Part shown: piece after piece, positions 16,506 through 25,718 of the stretch
Numbering within the stretch: the stretch's first letter is position 1
Layout: the number at the start of each line of letters is the position of its first letter
Source: 66-474 sp040388785
GTDB taxonomy: Bacteria; Pseudomonadota; Gammaproteobacteria; Xanthomonadales; Rhodanobacteraceae
Assembly: GCA_040388785.1 (NCBI GenBank)
Contig: JAZKBD010000011.1
Coordinates: 75,821-139,820 of the forward strand
Reading direction: 5' to 3'
Length of the DNA stretch: 64,000 nt
Translations under genes and position numbers: made by a program
The notes under the pieces: generated by a model
Seen by the model: the letters and a program-made list of their open reading frames with translations, nothing else
What the model was told of the DNA's origin: nothing
The model's database searches: none

Positions 16506-19223
16506 GTGAAAAATCTTGGCAATTTCACCCCTGTTGCACTCGGTGTACTGCTCGGCCTCGGCCTTGCAGCCAGCGCTTGTAGTACGGCCCATGCAGGCAC
16601 CGCACCGGTTTCGGTCGCGCAAGCGCAACAGGACAACGTGCTGCGCGCGACGCTGGACAACGGCCTGCGCGTAGTGATCGTGCGCGACACGTTGGCGCCA
16701 GTCGTGACCACCCAGATCACCTATCTTGCCGGCAGTTACGAGGCGCCGAAAGGTTATCCCGGCACCGCGCATGCATTGGAACACATGCTGTTCCGCAATT
16801 CCGCGGGCTTGACCGGCGCACAATTGAACGAAATGACCGGGAAGATGGGCGCCGGCAACAACGCTTTCACCACGAACGACGCCACGCAGTTTTATTTTGT
16901 CGCGCCGACGCAGTACCTCGACATGCTGCTGCACATCGAGTCCATCCGCATGCGTGGCGCGGAGTTGACCGACAAGGATTGGAACCTCGAAAAAGGCGCC
17001 ATCGAACAGGAAGTCTCGCGCGACATCTCCAGTCCGGGATACCTCGCGTTTCAGCAGGCCGAGCGGACGCTGTATGCCGGCACCGGATACGCAGAGGATG
17101 CATTGGGATCGCGCCCGACCTTCGATGCCACGACGGGCAAGATCCTGCAGGGCTTCTACAACCAATGGTATCGGCCCAACAACGCGATTCTGGTGATCGC
17201 GGGCGACGTCAATCCGCAGGCGACGCTGGCCAAGGTGAAGGAGTTGTTCGGATCGATCGCCAAGGGCGATGTGCCGGAACGTACGCCCGTCAAGCTCGAA
17301 TCGTTCAAGCCGCAAACCATTGCCAAGACCACCCCGGATGCCACCGGCATGGTGCAGTACTTGTTCCGGATGCCCGGCCAGCAATCGAAGGACTACGCGG
17401 CGATGCAGGTGCTGTTCGATGTGCTGAACAACTCGCGCAGCGCCTTATCCGAGCTTGCCGCGCAGGGCAAGGTGTTGTCGGCCGACGCCCAACCGCAGCC
17501 ATTCACGCGCGGCGGCGTGGGCGTGGTGGAAGTCGGGTTTCCAAAAGGTGGCGACAGCAAGCAGGCCGCGGGTTATCTCGGCGGCGTGATGGCCGATCTG
17601 CTGAAGAACGGCGTGCCGGGCGATCTGGTCGAAGCCTCCAAGCGTCAGGAAAAAGCTCAGTTCGAGTTCAATCGAAACAGCGTCACCAACTTGGCCGAAT
17701 CGTGGTCGCAAGCGTTGGCCTGGCAGGGTCTCAACTCACCGCAGGAAGCGCTGGGTCAGATCCTCGCGGTCACGCCCCAGGATGTCGATCGCGTGACGCG
17801 CGAATACCTAAAGCCCGATCAGCGCATCACCGTGGTGCTGACGCCCGATCCGAACGGCAAGCGCCCGCCCAACAGCCAAGGCTTTGGTGGCACCGAGTCG
17901 TTCGCCAGTAATGCCAAGCTGGATGCACCTTTGCCGACGTGGGCCACGCAACAGCTCGCGAAACTGGACATGCCGCACTGGACGCTTGATCCCGTGCGCA
18001 TGCGGCTGGCCAACGGCATCACGCTGATCGTGCAGCCCGAATCCATCAGCAAGACCGTCACGATTTTTGGTCACGTCGATCACAATGATGACTTGCAGGA
18101 ACCCTCAGGAAAGGAGGGCTCCGGCAAGCTCCTGGGCTCGTTGTTCGACTATGGCACCACCACGCTGGACCGCAACGCGTTTCACAAGGCGCTGGACGAA
18201 ATTGCCGCCACTGAATCGGCTGGCACCGATTTCCAGCTTGCGGTGCCCAGCGAGAACTTCGACAAGGGCGTGCAGTTACTGGCCGACAACGAACTGCATC
18301 CGGCGCTGCCGCAGGAAGCCTTCGCCGTACAACAGCAAACCCTCGCCCGCACGCTGGCGGGTGAATTGCAATCGCCTCAATACAAGATGAGGCGCGCGTT
18401 GTACACGGGCTTGTATCCCGCGGGTGATCCCGCGTTGCGCGAAGCCACGCCTGCCACCGTGGACAAACTGACGCTTGCCGAAGCCAAGGCCTACTTCCGG
18501 CAGACCTATCGCCCCGACATGACCACCATCGTGGTCGTAGGCGACGTGACCCCGCAGCAGGCCAAGGCTGAAGTCGAGAAGTATTTCGGAGCCTGGAAGG
18601 CCACCGGACCCAAGCCTGACGTGATTCCGAAACCCGTGCCGCTAAACCCCCCGACTTACACCGTCGTATCCAACGCATATGCTTCACAGGACACCGTGTT
18701 GATGGGTCAGACGCTTGACTTGAATTTGCACGATCCCAATCGCTACGCGCTGCAATTGGGCAACGAGGTGCTGGGCGGCAATGGTTTCGCGTCACGATTG
18801 ATGCTGGACATCCGCGTCAAGCACGGCTACGCGTACGGAGCAGGGTCGGGCATGATGTTCGACCGTTCCCGCTCGATCTTTTTCGTCCAGTACGGCAGTG
18901 ATCCGGGCAAGGTCGCACCTGTCAACAAGCTGGTGCAGCAGAACCTCGCGGAGATGCAGGACGTGCCGGTCAATCCGGACGAGTTGACCAACGCCAAGCA
19001 GGCGGTGATTCGCTCGATTCCGCTCGAAGTGTCGAGCGTCGACGCTATCGCCAAATCACTGCTCACCTGGAGCTACAAGGGCGAGCCGCTGGATGAGCCG
19101 ATGGTGGCCGCGAAGTATTACCTGGACTTGACCGCACAACAGGTGCGCGATGCCTTCGGGAAGTACATCAAACCCGCCCACCTCGTGCAGGTGGTGCAAG
19201 GGCCGACGCCCCAGCAGCACTGA
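16506..19223 (+). CDS. M16 (pitrilysin/insulinase) family periplasmic metalloprotease
   Basis: Protein of 905 residues from a GTG start with AAGG about 8 bases upstream. The signal sequence ends near a possible lipobox (AASACS), so it may be a lipoprotein. The inverted zinc motif HALEH is at His89-His93, and the third ligand lies in AIEQEVSRD (Glu167 or Glu169). A second, catalytically inactive M16 half follows from about residue 490, giving the two-half, four-domain chain typical of pitrilysin-like clamshell proteases. FusC, which degrades imported ferredoxin in Pectobacterium, belongs to this family and works with a TonB receptor. The position here, between a thioredoxin-like gene and dsbD under a FecI-controlled receptor, points to proteolysis of an imported or intercepted polypeptide. 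Confidence 0.92.
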   Translation: MKNLGNFTPVALGVLLGLGLAASACSTAHAGTAPVSVAQAQQDNVLRATLDNGLRVVIVRDTLAPVVTTQITYLAGSYEAPKGYPGTAHALEHMLFRNSAGLTGAQLNEMTGKMGAGNNAFTTNDATQFYFVAPTQYLDMLLHIESIRMRGAELTDKDWNLEKGAIEQEVSRDISSPGYLAFQQAERTLYAGTGYAEDALGSRPTFDATTGKILQGFYNQWYRPNNAILVIAGDVNPQATLAKVKELFGSIAKGDVPERTPVKLESFKPQTIAKTTPDATGMVQYLFRMPGQQSKDYAAMQVLFDVLNNSRSALSELAAQGKVLSADAQPQPFTRGGVGVVEVGFPKGGDSKQAAGYLGGVMADLLKNGVPGDLVEASKRQEKAQFEFNRNSVTNLAESWSQALAWQGLNSPQEALGQILAVTPQDVDRVTREYLKPDQRITVVLTPDPNGKRPPNSQGFGGTESFASNAKLDAPLPTWATQQLAKLDMPHWTLDPVRMRLANGITLIVQPESISKTVTIFGHVDHNDDLQEPSGKEGSGKLLGSLFDYGTTTLDRNAFHKALDEIAATESAGTDFQLAVPSENFDKGVQLLADNELHPALPQEAFAVQQQTLARTLAGELQSPQYKMRRALYTGLYPAGDPALREATPATVDKLTLAEAKAYFRQTYRPDMTTIVVVGDVTPQQAKAEVEKYFGAWKATGPKPDVIPKPVPLNPPTYTVVSNAYASQDTVLMGQTLDLNLHDPNRYALQLGNEVLGGNGFASRLMLDIRVKHGYAYGAGSGMMFDRSRSIFFVQYGSDPGKVAPVNKLVQQNLAEMQDVPVNPDELTNAKQAVIRSIPLEVSSVDAIAKSLLTWSYKGEPLDEPMVAAKYYLDLTAQQVRDAFGKYIKPAHLVQVVQGPTPQQH

Positions 19224-19281
19224 GTAGCTCGGCATGTATGGGTTCCGGTCCGCACGATGCGAGCCGGAACCGAGGATTGAA

Positions 19282-21135
19282 GTGGAAAAATCTATGAAAG
19301 TGAAAGGATGGATGCGGATCGGTTGGCTAGCCTTCGTGTTGATAGTCGCGGGAGTAGTTCATGCCCAAGGTGTTGCAGGGCTGCTTCCGATCGACGAGGC
19401 GTACAAGCTAACGGCGAACATCGACACGCCCGGCGTGATCAAGCTGCACTGGACGATCTCGCCGCATTACTACCTCTACCGCGGTCAGATGAAATTCACC
19501 GCAGGCGAGGGCGTGACGCTGGGATCGGCGCAACTCCCGGCGGGCAAGAAATTCCACGATGAATACCTTGGCGATGTCGAGACCTACCACAACAGCATCG
19601 ACGCCACCGTCCCTTATACGCTTGCGCCGGGGACGAAGCGCATCAAGTTTTCCGTGCGCTATCAGGGCTGTCATGAAGTCACACCATTAATCTGCTACCC
19701 CCCGCATACCAAGGACTTCGACCTGCCGCTGCCGGGCGGTGCCGCCGCAGTGGGCACCGGCGCCGCGGGAACCATGCCTAGCTCGTCCGGCGGCAGCCCG
19801 CCAGCGCGGAATGCCCTCGACAAGCTGGACCCGGCGCCGCAATCGGAAGGCGACGCAGCATCTGCGACCTCCTCAATCATGGCGGGGTTGGGCGCGAGCA
19901 GCGCGAATGCGGAAAGTTCATCGAGCGCAGGCTTGGCGTTGGCTTTGCTGCTCGCCTTCGTGGGCGGTTTGATCCTGAATCTGATGCCCTGCGTGTTGCC
20001 GGTGCTGGCGATCAAGGCGGTGGGCGTGCTGGAAAGTGGCGAATCGCGCCAACAGGCACGGGCGCACGCGCTGGCCTATGGCGCAGGCGTCATCTGCAGC
20101 TTTCTCGCGATCGGCATTGTCATCCTTGCACTGCACAGCGCGGGCCATGCGGTCGGCTGGGGTACCCAATTGCAGCAACCACTCATCGTGGCCGTGCTGG
20201 CCTGCGTCTTGTTTGCGGTGGGATTGTCCATGTCGGGCCCGGTGCAATTCGGCAGCCGGCTCGGCAACGTGGGTGCAGGATTGACGCAACGGGGCGGTGC
20301 CGCCGGCAACTTCTTTACCGGGGTGCTGGCCGTGGTGGTAGCAACGCCCTGCACGGCACCGTTCATGGGGGCGGCCTTGGCCTACGCTCTGGTTGCGCCA
20401 CCCGCGAATGAATTGTTGGTGATGCTGGCGCTGGGCATCGGTCTTGCGCTGCCATTGACGCTGATCGGCCTTGTGCCGGCCCTGTCGCGGCTGCTGCCGA
20501 AGCCGGGCCGTTGGATGGAAACGCTGAAGCAATTTCTCGCGTTTCCGATGTACTTGTCGGCGGTCTGGCTGGTGTGGGTGCTGTCCCACCAGCGTGGCGC
20601 CGATGCAGCAGCGCTGGTGTTGGTCGCGATGGTGCTGCTGGCTGCAGCCGTGTGGGCGCACGGGCGCATGCGTGTGCCTTACAAACTGGGGTACGTCTTC
20701 ACCTTCGTGCTGGCGGTTACAGCGCTCGGGTCGCTGTATGGAGTCACGCGTATCGCGCCGCCTGCGCGCGCGGTTGGCGCAAGTTCCGGAGGTCCCGTGG
20801 CGTTCAGTCCGGCGAAGCTGCAGGCACTGCGCGACGCGGGCACGCCCGTTTTCGTGGACATGACCGCCGACTGGTGCATCATCTGCAAAGCCAATGAACA
20901 CACGGTGCTCGACACCGATGCGTTCCGCGATCTGCTCAAGCGCACGGGCACTGTCTATATGGTCGGTGACTGGACCGATGTCGACCCGATGATTGGCGCG
21001 TTCCTGCAGCAATATCACTCGCCCGGCGTGCCGCTGTATGTGGTTTTTCCCCGTGGTAGCGGGGCAGGCAAGGTGCTGCCCACTGTGTTGACGGCGTCCT
21101 TGGTGCGCGAGGTGCTTTCAACGGCCGCGCCCTGA
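19282..21135 (+). CDS. dsbD: Thiol:disulfide interchange protein DsbD
   Basis: Inner-membrane reductase of about 617 residues with all three DsbD modules. The periplasmic alpha domain has YQGCHEVTPLICYPP. The eight-helix beta domain carries the two membrane cysteines in NLMPCVLPVLAIK and VATPCTAPFMG. The C-terminal thioredoxin-like gamma domain has DWCIICK. It carries electrons from cytosolic thioredoxin to periplasmic thiol proteins. A GTG at 19282 with GAGG 6 bases upstream and an ATG at 19294 are both possible starts. A Ser/Ala/Pro-rich linker joins alpha and beta. Its place at the end of the receptor and protease block suggests it recharges the thioredoxin-like protein encoded two genes upstream. 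Confidence 0.95.
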   Translation: MEKSMKVKGWMRIGWLAFVLIVAGVVHAQGVAGLLPIDEAYKLTANIDTPGVIKLHWTISPHYYLYRGQMKFTAGEGVTLGSAQLPAGKKFHDEYLGDVETYHNSIDATVPYTLAPGTKRIKFSVRYQGCHEVTPLICYPPHTKDFDLPLPGGAAAVGTGAAGTMPSSSGGSPPARNALDKLDPAPQSEGDAASATSSIMAGLGASSANAESSSSAGLALALLLAFVGGLILNLMPCVLPVLAIKAVGVLESGESRQQARAHALAYGAGVICSFLAIGIVILALHSAGHAVGWGTQLQQPLIVAVLACVLFAVGLSMSGPVQFGSRLGNVGAGLTQRGGAAGNFFTGVLAVVVATPCTAPFMGAALAYALVAPPANELLVMLALGIGLALPLTLIGLVPALSRLLPKPGRWMETLKQFLAFPMYLSAVWLVWVLSHQRGADAAALVLVAMVLLAAAVWAHGRMRVPYKLGYVFTFVLAVTALGSLYGVTRIAPPARAVGASSGGPVAFSPAKLQALRDAGTPVFVDMTADWCIICKANEHTVLDTDAFRDLLKRTGTVYMVGDWTDVDPMIGAFLQQYHSPGVPLYVVFPRGSGAGKVLPTVLTASLVREVLSTAAP

Positions 21136-21229
21136 TCACCCGCGTATGTTCGGGATTCCCCAAGCAGACAACCACCAACGACAGCAACGCGTCGTCCGTA
21201 GCCATTGCAGCGAATTGCGGTGAGGTTTC

Positions 21230-22462
21230 TTATGTTTTGGGCACTGCCGCGATCGCCGCGATCCGTGCCTTGCGCACGGCTTCGCCGATCGCGGGGCCAT
21301 GCAGGCCTTGCTCGATGAAAGGTTGCGCGGTGATTTTTGATGCCGCGTCGCGCGCGGCGCGCAGGAAATCGGCTTGCGGGTACGCGTCGTTTTCGTGGTG
21401 CAGGCGGCCGCGCTTGTCGGCGGTGCAGGCGACGAGGAAAGGTTGGATGCGTTGCGGGCGGCGGAAGGCATCGAAGGCTTTCAGCAGTGCCAGCACGGTG
21501 GCGGGTTTCAGTTCGAGCGCGCGATGCGCGTCGAGGTGGTGGCGGCAGGTCAACGCAGCGAGCTGCGCGTGTTCGGTCGGCACCTTCAGGCGCTCGCACA
21601 ATGCGGCCAGCGGTTCGAGGCCGCGATGTTCGTGCGCGATGTGGCGCGGCAGCACGTCCTGCGGTGTGCGCGCCTTGCCGAGGTCGTGGGTGAACGCGCA
21701 GAAGCCGGCCAGGTCATCGCCGGGCGCTAGCCGTGCGGCCTGGTCCATCACCAGTTCCAGGTGCCGGCCGCAATCGACCTCGGGATGGTGCTCGGGACTT
21801 TGCGGTACGCCGTACAGCGCATCGACTTCGGGAAACAGGACGGCCAGTGCGCCGCATTCGCGCAACGCGTGCACGAATGCGGATGGCGCGGGTTCCGCGA
21901 GCGCCTTGCGCGTTTCCTGCCACACGCGTTCGGGAACGAGGTGCGCGGCTTCGCCGTTCTCGACCATCGCGCGCATCAGCGCCATGGTTTCGTCGGCGAT
22001 GTGAAAACCGAGCGGCGCGAAGCGCGCGAGGAAGCGCGCGACACGCAGGATGCGCACGGGGTCTTCGGCGAACGCGGGCGAGACGTGCCGCAGCACGCGA
22101 TCGCGCAGATCGTTCGCGCCGCCGTATGGATCGACCAGCGCGCCCGCTTCGTCGCGCGCCATCGCGTTGATGGTGAGGTCGCGCCGTGCGAGGTCGTCTT
22201 CCAGCGTCACGTCGGGCGCGGCGTGGAAGCTGAAGCCGTGGTAGCCCGGCCCGGTCTTGCGCTCGGTGCGTGCCAGCGCGTATTCCTCGCCGCTGTCCGG
22301 ATGCAGGAACACCGGGAAATCCCTGCCGACCGGCGTGTAGCCGAGCGCCAGCATGTCGTCGGGCGTCGCACCGACCACTACGTAATCGCGATCGAAATGC
22401 GCGCGCCCCAGCAATTCGTCGCGCACCGCGCCACCGACCAGGTACACGCGATGCGCGGGCAT
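21230..22462 (-). CDS. cca: Multifunctional CCA tRNA nucleotidyltransferase
   Basis: Protein of 410 residues, the length of the E. coli-type enzyme. It adds or repairs the 3' CCA of tRNA. The N-terminus YLVGGAVRDELLG and the metal-binding DRDYVVVG belong to the nucleotidyltransferase head; RRDLTINAMA and DPVRILRVARFLARF are the usual neck motifs. The C-terminal half has an HD domain (FTHDLGKA, then HEHRGLEP), so phosphatase/phosphodiesterase activity is likely. It is the last gene of a leftward group, two bases after the epimerase-like gene, and converges on dsbD. Confidence 0.96.
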   Translation of the reverse strand: MPAHRVYLVGGAVRDELLGRAHFDRDYVVVGATPDDMLALGYTPVGRDFPVFLHPDSGEEYALARTERKTGPGYHGFSFHAAPDVTLEDDLARRDLTINAMARDEAGALVDPYGGANDLRDRVLRHVSPAFAEDPVRILRVARFLARFAPLGFHIADETMALMRAMVENGEAAHLVPERVWQETRKALAEPAPSAFVHALRECGALAVLFPEVDALYGVPQSPEHHPEVDCGRHLELVMDQAARLAPGDDLAGFCAFTHDLGKARTPQDVLPRHIAHEHRGLEPLAALCERLKVPTEHAQLAALTCRHHLDAHRALELKPATVLALLKAFDAFRRPQRIQPFLVACTADKRGRLHHENDAYPQADFLRAARDAASKITAQPFIEQGLHGPAIGEAVRKARIAAIAAVPKT

Positions 22463-22464
22463 GC

Positions 22465-23403
22465 TCAGGTGTCCTGGGTAAGGCGCGCGAGGTCCATGCG
22501 ACGCTCCATCCCGTAGTCGCCGAGCACCGCCGGCAGCATCGCCGCGAAGCGGCGCGGCGTGATGCCGAGTTCGGCGAAGCCGTCGCGGCTGCCGATCGAA
22601 TCGACGCCGAGCGAATTGAAGTTGTCGCGCGAGAAGGGCTTGCCGGGAATCAGTTCGGCGATGACCGCCTGCAAATAACCGAGTGCATCCGGCAGCGGCA
22701 TCACGGTGCGGCGCAGGCGCGCGGTGTCGCGGATCATCCGCACGATCGCGATCAGCTCCAGCGTGTCGGGCCCGTACAGTTCGAAGATCTTGCCGATGCT
22801 GGTGCGATCGGCAAGGCAGCGCTTGATCGCTGCGGCCACGTCGCCCACGTACGCCGGCTGGAATTTCGCGTGCGGACGCGCGAGCGGCAGCAGCGGCGCC
22901 ATGCGCAGCAGTTTCAGGAACCGGTACACGAAACTGTCGTCCTGGCCATACACGACGCTGGGGCGGTAGATCGTCCAGTCGAGGCCGGAATTGCGCACCT
23001 GCGCCTCGGCTTCGCCGCGCGTCTTCAGGTATTTCGACGCGCGGTTGCCAGCGTTCAATGAGCTCATCAAGTGGATGCGGCGCACGCCCGACTGCCGGCA
23101 CGCCGCGATCAAGGTCGCGGTGAGATCGACGTGCGCGTGGGTGAAACTGTCTTCGCCGGTCTCGTTGAGGATGCCGACCAAGTTGATCACCGCATCGTTG
23201 CCGGCGATGTATTTCTCCAGCGACGCGCGGTCGTGCACGTCGGTGCTGACGCTGCGCACGTTCGGAAGCACGTTGATCGCACGTTTCCGTTCGCGATTGC
23301 GGCTGAGCACGGTGATGCGATGGGCGTCGCCGGCCAGTGCGGCCAGCAGGTGGCTGCCGATGAATCCGGTGCCGCCGAGGACGACGTAGCGTTTGGGCGT
23401 CAT
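22465..23403 (-). CDS. NAD(P)-binding epimerase-like protein (complex I NDUFA9-type atypical SDR)
   Basis: Protein of 312 residues with an N-terminal Rossmann motif (VVLGGTGFIGSHL) and an atypical SDR pattern (INLVGILNE, then IYRPSVVYGQDDSF). This group resembles the NDUFA9 accessory subunit of complex I and is common in proteobacteria without a defined reaction. The start at 23403 overlaps the end of slt (ATGA), and the stop is two bases before cca. All three genes are therefore probably one transcript. The substrate is unknown. Confidence 0.85.
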   Translation of the reverse strand: MTPKRYVVLGGTGFIGSHLLAALAGDAHRITVLSRNRERKRAINVLPNVRSVSTDVHDRASLEKYIAGNDAVINLVGILNETGEDSFTHAHVDLTATLIAACRQSGVRRIHLMSSLNAGNRASKYLKTRGEAEAQVRNSGLDWTIYRPSVVYGQDDSFVYRFLKLLRMAPLLPLARPHAKFQPAYVGDVAAAIKRCLADRTSIGKIFELYGPDTLELIAIVRMIRDTARLRRTVMPLPDALGYLQAVIAELIPGKPFSRDNFNSLGVDSIGSRDGFAELGITPRRFAAMLPAVLGDYGMERRMDLARLTQDT

Positions 23404-25439
23404 GGCGAAGTTTTTCCTGTCGTGGCCGTGGTCGCCGCGGGCGCGGGCGCCGCGGCACGGCAAACGACTTGCTTGCGCGGTGGATCGACGCCCGGATCAT
23501 ACGGCGTTCCGATCGCGGGCAGGCGCGAGGAGATCGGCACGGGTTCGCCGTGCAGGCGCCAGCCGTAGAGGGTGGCGAACGACATCACGCGCGTCACGTA
23601 GTCGCGGGTCTCGCTGAACGGGATGGTGAGGATGAAGGTTTCCGGATCGAGGTTGCTGCGCGCATCGACCCAGCGCTGCGCGTTGGCGGGACCCGCGTTG
23701 TACGCAGCAGACGCGAGCCACGGACTGCCGTTGAAGCGCATCGCGAGGTTGGCGAGGTATTGCGTGCCCAGCGGAATGTTGATTGCGGGGTCGTACAGGC
23801 TGCTCGCGCCGGCGTAGGGCAGGCCGCTGCGGCGCGCGACCAAGCTGGCCGTGCCCGGCAGCAGCTGCATCAGGCCGCGCGCGTTGGCGCCGGATTGCGC
23901 ATCGGTTTGCCACGCGGTTTCGGCGCGAATGATCGCGAACGCCCACGCCGGATCGATGCCCGCGCTGCGCGCCGACGCGATCACGCGATCCTTGTCCGCC
24001 AGGGGAAAGCGCAGCGCGTAATACTTGAGGTCTCCGGATTTGCCGAATGCGAACACCGCGCGATCGATCCAGCCGCGGCTGGATGCCAGCGACACCGCCT
24101 GCAACTGCTGCAGGGGCGTGAGGTTGGCGTAGGCGCGGTTCCATTCGCGGCGCGCATTTGGCAGCATGTCCAGCGCGAAGAATTCGAACGCGCGCGTCAT
24201 CCCGGCGTCGGCCTCGACCTGCGACAACGCGGCCGGATCGGTGGCCAGCATTTGCGGGCAGATGGAGTAGGGAAGCTTGGCCTGGTCCGCCGCGAGGAAG
24301 CCGTAGAACGTCGCCTGCTGCGCGAGCGAGCTGTAGTCGTCCAGCGCGGCGGAAGTCTGTCCGAGCTGCTGCGCGATGCGCGCCTTCCAGTAGCGCCATT
24401 CGTCGTGCTGCATTTCGTCCGGCGTCAAGGCCTGCAGCGCAGCTTCGGCGGCTTTCCAGTCGCCTTGCGCAATGGCCGCGCGCACCCGCCATTCGCGCGT
24501 CGCGTCGGTTTGCGCCGACGGCGGCAACGCGGCCAGTTGCGCGACGGCGTCGGGTCCGAAGTCGACCGCGTTGTAGAGCGCGAGTGCCGCGAGCACGCGG
24601 TCGCGTTGGCGGTGGTCGAACTTGAATTGTCTGGACAAGTTGCCCCAGTACGTTTGCGCCTGCGCGCTGTCGCGCCGCGCCATCCGTGCCAGCGCGCGAC
24701 TCACCGCTTCGCGGTCGCGTGGCGTGTCGGCGAACGTCGCGGCGTTTTTCAACAGTTCCGACGGCGAGCGCAAGGCGTCGGCGATGCGCTGCGCCTCGAT
24801 CGCATCGGTGCCGGTCAGCCATTGCGCGGATTGTTCGATCGTCGAGGCGTTGCCGGCGTCGGCGGCGCGTTCGATTCGTTCCCACACGCGCGGCGGCGTC
24901 AGCAAACCCTGCGCCGCGGCCGCGGCGAACACCGGCGCGCACGCAGACGGTACGCTGGTCTGTTGCCACAGCGCCGCGAGGTCGCGGTCGAAATCGAGTG
25001 GTTTGCCCTGCGCGAGATTCGCCTGCAACGCATCGCAGGTGAGCGTGTCGCCCAAGCCCGGCTGATAGAAGTGCTGGAAATTCGTCCAGTCCTTCTGCTG
25101 TGCGAGCCAGCCGAGTTCAGCCTTGCGCAGGTCGTCGGCCGGAATCATGCCGGCGTAACGCTGGAGGTACGCGTCGATTTGCGCGGGACCCGCGGTCTTG
25201 ATGTCGTGCTGCAGCGCGGCCGCTTCGAGATACGGATACAGTGGATAGTTCTGCAGGCCTTGCGCGAGTGCGCGCCAGTCCTGTCCGTTCTGCGCGGCAG
25301 CATAGGCGGCGCGGAACGCGTCGCGCTGTTGGGCGAGGCTGGGCGCGGCGGGTTGCGCGAAGAGGGTCGATGTCACACCGAGCAGCAGGGTGACGGCGAC
25401 GACACGGATGCACGTGCGTTTCGATGTCCTGATTTGCAT
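23400..25439 (-). CDS. slt: Soluble lytic murein transglycosylase (Slt70 type)
   Basis: Protein of 679 residues with a signal peptide (to FAQ, about residue 29). A long alpha-superhelical U/L domain (about 30-470) precedes a C-terminal lysozyme-like catalytic domain. The catalytic Glu is in FAIIRAETAW, followed by GLMQLLPGTAS, PAINIPLGTQYLA and AAYNAGPANAQRW, all standard Slt motifs. It cleaves the MurNAc-GlcNAc bond of peptidoglycan with formation of 1,6-anhydroMurNAc in the periplasm. The last 25 residues are Ala/Thr/Pro-rich and not conserved. Confidence 0.95.
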   Translation of the reverse strand: MQIRTSKRTCIRVVAVTLLLGVTSTLFAQPAAPSLAQQRDAFRAAYAAAQNGQDWRALAQGLQNYPLYPYLEAAALQHDIKTAGPAQIDAYLQRYAGMIPADDLRKAELGWLAQQKDWTNFQHFYQPGLGDTLTCDALQANLAQGKPLDFDRDLAALWQQTSVPSACAPVFAAAAAQGLLTPPRVWERIERAADAGNASTIEQSAQWLTGTDAIEAQRIADALRSPSELLKNAATFADTPRDREAVSRALARMARRDSAQAQTYWGNLSRQFKFDHRQRDRVLAALALYNAVDFGPDAVAQLAALPPSAQTDATREWRVRAAIAQGDWKAAEAALQALTPDEMQHDEWRYWKARIAQQLGQTSAALDDYSSLAQQATFYGFLAADQAKLPYSICPQMLATDPAALSQVEADAGMTRAFEFFALDMLPNARREWNRAYANLTPLQQLQAVSLASSRGWIDRAVFAFGKSGDLKYYALRFPLADKDRVIASARSAGIDPAWAFAIIRAETAWQTDAQSGANARGLMQLLPGTASLVARRSGLPYAGASSLYDPAINIPLGTQYLANLAMRFNGSPWLASAAYNAGPANAQRWVDARSNLDPETFILTIPFSETRDYVTRVMSFATLYGWRLHGEPVPISSRLPAIGTPYDPGVDPPRKQVVCRAAAPAPAATTATTGKTSP

Positions 25440-25487
25440 CGCACAATTCTAGAGGAAAGCTCGTGCGAGGCTTGGACCGACATTACG

Positions 25488-25708
25488 CCCTCTCCCCCAA
25501 GCGGTCTCATCGCTTGGGAGAGAGGGCCGGGGGTGAGGGGGTGGAGGTTTCGGCGTGCGAAGTCGCCTTGCTTACTGCGCTCGAGCGCTGTGCCACTTTT
25601 ATACACGTAATGCATTTTCAGAATTTGTCGCTCTGCCCCCTCACCCAGCGCTACGCGCTCGGCCTGCGGCCGCCTCTCCCCCAAGCAGAAAACGCTTGGG
25701 GGAGAGGG
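25488..25708. repeat. Composite REP/REPIN-like element, family A copy 2
   Basis: The left REP (25488-25541) is a CTCTCCCCCAAGCG hairpin followed by GGGGGTGAGGGGG. The right REP is inverted: CCCCCTCACCC at 25636, an inserted GC-rich palindromic stretch (AGCGCTACGCGCT, GGCCTGCGGCC) and a closing hairpin to 25708. The 73 bases 25636-25708 match 40501-40573 at 72 positions. The spacer between the REPs is about 94 bases and encodes nothing evident. The element fills most of the gap between slt and the repeat-protein gene, whose 3' end it abuts. Confidence 0.85.
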
Positions 25709-25718
25709 GACAAGCTGT

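Noticed and set aside
22270..23061. Plus-strand frames opposite cca and the epimerase-like gene
   Set aside because: Both minus-strand genes have full family motifs and tight operon spacing; the plus-strand translations have none.
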